Origin: Vermamoeba vermiformis
Lineage: Eukaryota > Tubulinea > Echinamoebida
DNA length: 64,000 nt
Assembly: GCA_045837725.1 (NCBI GenBank)
Contig: JBEWZL010000306.1
Span: 186,001-250,000 of the forward strand
Reading direction: 5' to 3'
Part shown: positions 57,708 through 64,000 of the stretch, one piece after another
Numbering within the stretch: position 1 is the first letter of the stretch
Layout of the letters: every line of letters starts with the position of its first letter
Notes under the pieces: generated by a model
What the model was told of the DNA's origin: nothing
The model's input: the letters and a program-made list of their open reading frames with translations, nothing else
The model's database searches: none
Program-made: the position numbers and the translations under genes

Positions 57708-60700
57708 ATGCCTATTAGAGGTCTTGAAGGTAATAATGATCAATGAAATAGCATTACAATGCGACTAGAGGCTATATTACGCACTATAAATTTTTTTAAA
57801 AAAATATCCTCGCAAGATCTTCGTTCTATAATTTTTAAATATTGATTCCTTGGCGTATATTAGATGCACAATATGTGTATTATTATCACCATGCTATATA
57901 AATCGATAATAAAATTAATATTCGCTTTTTTAGTTTTTCTTCGAGAGCGAAATCTGTATAACACCGAGAAGCTATCGGCTTTAGAGCACAGCCGCATTGG
58001 AATCGAAGGAATTTATTGGGTAAAGAACTTGCCTTTATCTGAACCCTTTCAGGTTGCTACAGGCGGTCTCCCATTAACCTTAACAAACTTGATCTCATCT
58101 GAGCTCGATAAATTTAAGTAAGTACCAAGCACAGCGTCGTTATTAAATATCATAATTTTTCATCTTAAATTTTAATATTTGTCACTTGCACGTGCCACTC
58201 GAAAGACGCTGTCAGCTAATTTAAATTTTTTTTCGATAGAAAATTCGGTATTAAGCCAGTGTTCGTATGGAACGGCTTGAACTTGCCTAGAAAGGAAAAA
58301 CCACCAATTGCTACTGACCGAGCGACTAAGCGTAACAAGGCTTGGGAATCGTATTATAATGGCGATGTCGTACAAGCCTCCGCTTTATTCCAATCAGGTA
58401 CGTTGCAGATCCGCACCAAAACCACGCAAAAAATTGCTAACATCCATTTGCTTTGTAGAAAAATCTATTGCCACCAACTTCATTAACAGCATCATCAAGT
58501 ATTTTTACGACAAGAAAGTTGAAAGCTTCAGAGCACCGTACTATGCCTGGTCTCAGGTAATTTTTATAACATTCTTACACTTTAAATCAGCTTAATTAAT
58601 AACGCTAAAATTGCAGCTTTATTATTTCTTGGTCTCGTCAAAGCCCTATCCTACACCCTACGTGCACGCAGTATTCGGTGGCTTGGAGATGTTATTATTT
58701 GGCACTCCTACTGTCATCACCGACATTGACTTTGAGGTACGGCACAACGCACCACGTGGCACGTCAGGAACAGAATCTAATCGGAACTTTTTTGTATTAT
58801 AGAAAGGAACGTTCTCGTGGGTAGATTTGAATCAAGTCTTGGATAACTTGAAAATGACGCAAGAACAGTTCTTAGAGGCGTGCATTTTGGCTGGATTTGA
58901 GTTGTGCCCAACATTCCCGCCCATTCAAGAGCCCAACTTCAAATTTAAAGGTAACACTAGCACGCTAAATTAATGACACTTCCCTCGTGTCTAACGCTTT
59001 ACATAGCCGCATATGATTTAGTGAAGGCCAGCAAGAGCGGTTATGCTGCCATTCAAACGTCACAAAACAATGCCAAGGTCGAGAAGAGCAATTACTTGGA
59101 CCAATTCAACCGCACTAAAGCGATCATTCAACACCATCCAATCATTGACAACCGATGTCACGTGATCCCGTTGAACAAAGACACAGCTCCTCGCGATCTC
59201 TCGGAGATTGTTGGCGCTAAATTCCCCGATGAAGTCTATTTCATGATGAGCCAAGGCATCATCTCACCGCAGGTCATTAACAACTTGGTGAGCGGATACC
59301 TCGTTGAAGCACCTCCTCTCGTCGACTCCAATCAATACAGGTAACGTGCAAATTCCCATGGCTAATAGGACCTTTTTTATTAACGAATTCTGTCAATAGA
59401 CAAATTTTGCCGGATCTGATGGACATTCGTACTAAGACCCTCGCCTTGCTATCGTCGTGCTTGCACCCGTCATTCAAACAAAAGAAAATGGTCACGATTC
59501 GTTGGTTCGATTCGTCGGCTGAAGTCGATATGGATCACGCTGGTCAAGCCTCGAAAGATGTTTTGAAGGCTCTTAAATGTAAAATAACAGAAGCCGAAAT
59601 CAAGTAAGTTAATACTCCTTTTTCTATGGTGTACCCATCTAATGTGGTTTCAGAGCCGAATTCGAGCGCCAAAAGAAAGCGCCGACCAGCGGAGTTGACA
59701 TCGGCTTCGTAATGAAGATGCAAGCTGCAAAGCCTCAAACAGGTGGTGTCATCTTGAAAACCCTCGAGAGCTTGCCTGCTGATGACGATAAGGTATGCTC
59801 GGATGTTAGTCAAAGGGGGTATAATACTAATCTTGATACACAGGATATTGTTACTACCGCCAACGAACTCTCTGGCGCTATTTTGTTGCAATCCCTCGAG
59901 CTTCGCGAGTACCTCGAGTCAGGAACACGAAGACCTACTCCATGGGGCCGAGCGCTCACTTTAGTCGACGACAGATTCGTCAGCGAAGCTCTTTGTGTGT
60001 TGGAGCTGATCCGCGTGGGAATGGTGAATGGTCAACGATTGGCCGTCACACTTCAAGCTGACTTGCCTGGTATGTTTTTTAATTTAGCACTCTTTATCAC
60101 CATCGCGTTGACAGCAAATTTTTTGCCGCTAATCTTTGCGACAAAGAAGGGACAATCAACGCAATATTCCTATTAACAACTCAGTTCTCTATGAAATTCT
60201 AGCTATATATTCTAATTGCTTAGTACAATGTATCTAATATGTCGATATTCAATAGCCTACCCTAACGAGCGAGAGATTGCCTTGCTAACACGTGTGTTCA
60301 CATTGTTGCCCATGCAACTGATTGAGAAGTCGTGGGAAGGTCCTATTGACCACGATTTGATGGGCTTCAACAGCATCGTCAAAGCCCTCTACAAGACCCT
60401 CCGTAACCTCATGGAGATGTTGCTTTTGAATTTGTTCTTGAATAATCGCGCGACCTTGAACCCCGAAGATCTGCTCGAGGTCTCTAACAGGTAAAATTTC
60501 TGCGATAACTCTATGAGATAAAAGAACCTATAATTAGGCGTATAAAACAATATGCCACCATCAGTAGCTAACAAACATTTATTTGCAGACTTCCGTTCTT
60601 TGAGGAAACTAACACCGCTCTCGGATTGACTCTGAAGTCCTTCTTCTTGGAGTCTGGCGTCAACATGACCGAGCGATTCCCGAACTGCTCTCACCTCAAA

Positions 60701-60917
60701 GAAGACCTGCGCAAAGGCTTCGAGTTCTGGGATCAAGTAAGCTCACTTTAAAGTGCTCACGATCCTCGACATCCACTAATTCCTCTTGCTTCAGGTTATG
60801 AAGATGGTGGAGTACTTGCGAAAGGAGAAAGTCATCTCAGAAGACCTTTTGCAGGAATTCCAAAGTGCCACTCAGTTCTTGAACTCACGCCGAGCAGATG
60901 TCGATCAGATCAACTAA
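57708..60917 (+). CDS. MKT1: MKT1-type FEN1-like post-transcriptional regulator
   Basis: Thirteen exons (57708-57729, 57934-58117, 58240-58397, 58459-58556, 58617-58736, 58803-58950, 59007-59340, 59400-59603, 59654-59792, 59844-60069, 60256-60490, 60589-60736, 60795-60917) encode 712 residues with every phase closing. The start M-P-I-R-G-L-E-x-F-L and I-G-I-E-G-I-Y-W match the XPG/FEN1 N-terminal fold, but the catalytic acidic residues are largely replaced. V-F-V-W-N-G-L, the block A-W-S-Q-L-Y-Y-F and H-A-V-F-G-G-L-E-M-L-L-F-G-T follow. The helical C-terminal half (G-A-I-L-L-Q-S-L-E-L-R-E-Y) is the MKT1 domain. MKT1 with PBP1 controls translation and stability of selected mRNAs. Yeast MKT1 is 830 residues. 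Confidence 0.85.
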
Positions 60918-61141
60918 ATCCGATCCTGATCCACTTTGTTATCGTTCTTGGATATCAAATAAACGATCTTAAGGTGGAAAAGATCTCAAAATATCAATTT
61001 ACTGTACTGCAATTCACGTTGTTTTGGTTCTTGTAATTCCAATTTTGGATGCGCTCCTTATTCGCGTATCTTTGCTAATAGGGAGGCAACAAAAGTGGCT
61101 TAGTCGGCGAGGATTCTTGGAATTTTAATTTGTAGAGAACC

Positions 61142-64000
61142 ATGATGAACAACAGCAACCAGTCGATACCGCCAGAGCTAGCGCAAAGCGTGCTAAGCGA
61201 CGGTGGATGGAGTTTGACCGGTTCCGGCAAAGGAGATTTGATAAACTTTGACGACAATTTGCTCGATGTAAATATCAATGCGTCACTTGGGGACACTCAG
61301 ATTAAACAAGAAATGGGATGGGGAACCCAGGACATTGACAAAGAGAAAGAGGAACTAAAACAGACCGTATATCAATTAAATTTAGTAAAGTAAGTAACCT
61401 CTGAGATCACAGTATTATTAATAATATTTATATGGGCTCTAGCATTTATTATTATGCGATCTTATGTCACGAAAATAATTAATAATTATTTTAAAATTAT
61501 AGCCAGCAGTATCTTACTGAGCTATTGAAATACCAACAAGCCTTGCAACAACAGAAGGCTCAGATGCAAGCTCAACAATTAAATGGAGGTCAAGCACAGG
61601 CAGTAGCGTATGAGTCTTATTATATTGAAACGACATTGGCTCGCTTACTAATACATAATTTATAGCCGCAACGACGATTACTTACAGATTCTTAATGAGG
61701 ATGAATATCCATTCCCTAAATACACTGTAAGTTATTGTCTTTTACCCGATGCGTGCACATCCGCCTGAAACTCACCCATTATCTTAGGTGCTCGAAGGAA
61801 CCGTTAGACCTTATCCAGTACTCATCATTAAGTACCCTGGCAATAAGCAAAACTTAGTAGTTAAAGCAGAACCGGCTCCTGGTTTTAAGTACGTACGAGC
61901 TAAATCCAGTAGTAGTGAATGACTAACGCTTTCATCCAGCTTCACTGTTGAAAACCATATTGCATTCTTCAAGCCTAAAGAACAAAACTTCGTTGAGCAT
62001 CGCCAAGTAAGTTCCTGACTGCTTTACAAATGCTTCCAATCTGGTCTAATCATCCCATCCATTAGGTCGGGGATGTGATCGTATTCGATGACCTGCACAT
62101 TCTCGGTGTTGGCAATGCTGAGGGCGAGTCGGTGCAACTTGACTTCTTCTTATATAACATTGTTGGAACTACCCCTACTTTGCTTGCTACACGCAGATCC
62201 CCTCCAATCACGGTGTACAATCACTCGCAGTATTTACCTGGTATGTTCTTCCTACACTATACAAACATTAGCTAATAGTAGCTGTACAGCACCTAACATC
62301 AGCAAGTTGTTACCTAACTGGGCTATTGCTGGTACTCGCCCCAAAGTGGATGCCTTCGGTCCTTTGTTCCTTCGTAAAAATAATATCTTGGAGTGCCAAG
62401 TCGTCGACGAACAAAACAAGGAGATCGCCTTGCTGAAAGGCACTTCTATTGTGCGCAAGAGAAACTGCTTCCACTCATTCTCGTTCGTGGCACCAGAACA
62501 TCCAGCTGGCCGCGTATGGATCCGTGCACGTTACAAGGATCGTGACTTTGGCGAAGCTAAACCTTTTGAATACTGGCGTAAGTACCACTTTTTACTTTTG
62601 AACGCCGTTGTGCTTCTGCAGTCTCAAATCCGTACGAAAACGAAATTTGATCTAAATTGTCATCTCGCGCGAAAAACCCCCAATCAAGACGTCGCTTCTT
62701 CGCAGATTAGCACGAACAGCGAGAAGCTTCAAAAAATTTAGAGACATTTCAAGCAATTTCATCACGTGCCATTCTGATTTTTTCGGTCCCGAACGTGTAT
62801 TTTTACGAAGAGTTCAAAAACGTGTTACCGTCAATTGTCTTGGGGTACTGCTGATGTGCACTAGCTAACCGATATTTATTTATCGAATTTTTTCTGTACG
62901 CGAAGTGCAGATTAGATTCGGTAGTTTGTTTCCTGTGTGCATCTTGACATTAACGATAATCAATTAACGAAATTCGGAAATTCGCTAATTTTTATCGCAA
63001 AAATATAGTGCCGCCGACTCAAGGACAAAATTTAAACCAGCAAACCATTCAAACGAATTCTCAAAGACCGAACTCATCTAACATAATGGATCCGTCAAAC
63101 TTAGCTCAGCAATCGACAAATACGATGGGATTCCCTAGTAACTTTTATTCGAATGTCGGTCAATTCAGCTATCAAGGCAACATTCACTCTTTGAAGGTAA
63201 TTTTGATTTTAGCGGCCCTTCGCAAATTTTCGCGAGGAGAGCGGACAGAAGATTTTTCCTTCTATTCATAATTGAAATATAATTTAATTATCGTCGAATA
63301 ACAATAAGCTAAAAAATCGAATTAGTATTGACTTTTGGGTTTTAGGCTGCTTTGGATCAATTTTCAGATCAAGCAAAAGATGCGATCAACCAACGTGACA
63401 ATAATGGATGTACCTCCTTGTTTTGGGCATGCCAAGCTGGTCACTCGCCCGTCGTACAGCTTTTGCTCGAACGCGGCGCTGATCCAAACGTTAGCAACAG
63501 AAGAGGAGAAACTCCGTTACACGCAGCTTGTGCCAATGGCTCAACGGCTTCAATCAAGGCTCTGCTAGACAAGGGTGCCCGCTCACTAACTACTGATAAC
63601 CGCGGCATGACAGTATTGCACCACGCTGCTCTCAATGTAAGTTTGATCTCGCATCAGGGATTGGTCCCGCGACTCACACAATTGTCGTTTAACCTGATGG
63701 ATCAATTTCTTAACTTTTTGATAAAGGGCCACTTGGATGCTGTCAAGTGCTTGTTTGACAACGTCGAGGCTGAAGATCTTTTGTGCGTCAAAGATCGTGA
63801 AGGTATGCTGCCTCTTCACGCTGCCATTGTCTCAACAAACTTGCCCGTCACTCGCTTCATCCTCGAGCGTATGGTCGAGCTCGATGAGCCTTTGGACCGA
63901 AAGGACAAATCCGGCATGACTCCTCTGCATCTTGCCGTCAGCATGAACGACGAGAACATCACTCCCTTGTTGGTCTTCTACTTGAACCAAACTCAGAACA
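61142..64000 (+). CDS. Beta-domain and ankyrin-repeat protein, 3' truncated by window
   Basis: Ten exons seen: 61142-61389, 61503-61607, 61666-61726, 61788-61888, 61940-62006, 62066-62240, 62290-62577, 63009-63196, 63346-63636 and 63727-64000 and beyond. About 599 residues are visible. Residues 1-65 are acidic, 68-115 a Gln-rich coil. Residues about 120-360 are beta-rich in two parts: a first with Y-P-V-L-I-I-K-Y-P-G and V-V-F-D-D-L-H-I-L-G, and a second that looks like an Ig/IPT-type sandwich. A Gln/Asn-rich linker follows, then ankyrin repeats from about 411 (G-C-T-S-L-F-W-A-C, G-E-T-P-L-H-A-A-C, G-M-T-V-L-H-H-A-A). The plan, Ig-type domains then ankyrins, recalls NF-kappaB p105 or CAMTA, but no DNA-contact motif is certain. 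Confidence 0.7.

Overview
This is nuclear DNA from a compact, intron-rich unicellular eukaryote. The sequence is AT-rich, intergenic spaces are mostly 30-600 bp, and nearly every gene is cut by many short GT-AG introns (typically 45-70 nt) with a CTAAY branch site close to the acceptor. Gene content is core-eukaryotic: SEC22, RAB2, SEM1/DSS1, HGH1, GLE1, RRP8, RAP1, an ATG14-type protein, ZC3H3, MKT1, PRL phosphatase, cullins, a synapsin-type protein and an RNFT-type RING ligase. I read this as a free-living protist, with an amoebozoan or a protist relative of opisthokonts as the likeliest guess, but sequence alone does not settle it. No bacterial operon, CRISPR array, LTR element or plain transposon was seen.

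Layout. 1-1176: 5' part of a PHD/HTH chromatin protein (minus), then the longest spacer (about 1.6 kb). 2.8-8.6 kb: LRR protein (+), HGH1 (-), BTB protein (+). 8.8-15 kb: alpha/beta-hydrolase-like protein, a large secreted/membrane protein and an unknown protein, all plus. 15.4-18.6 kb: SEC22 (+), RAB2 (-), SEM1 (+). 19-24.2 kb: a 21-exon CLU-TPR-LRR protein. 24.2-30.8 kb: two small head-to-head genes, then a GRF-zinc-finger/ATG14-type protein and an atypical kinase (both minus). 31-38.8 kb: ZC3H3, synapsin-type ATP-grasp protein, ricin-B lectin (-), and GLE1 with a tRNA-Leu(UAG) gene inside an intron. 39-43 kb: PRL phosphatase, a tetraspan-like protein and two small proteins. 43-50.5 kb: RNFT-type RING ligase (-), RAP1 (+), RRP8 (-), a membrane F-box protein (+). 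50.9-55.9 kb: two tandem divergent cullins (-). 56-64 kb: SANT protein (-), a tiny plus-strand gene, MKT1, and an ankyrin protein that runs off the right edge.

Neighbouring genes are often head-to-head with very short shared promoters (30 and 34 bp at the extremes) or tail-to-tail with stops 14-40 bp apart. Themes recur without any operon logic: membrane traffic and autophagy (SEC22, RAB2, ATG14-type), ubiquitin/proteasome (SEM1, two cullins, F-box, BTB, RING), RNA and nuclear export (GLE1, ZC3H3, MKT1, RRP8), chromatin and telomeres (PHD, SANT, RAP1). Exon models were built by hand from reading frame, splice-site and phase consistency; family names rest on remembered motif patterns, not on a database search.
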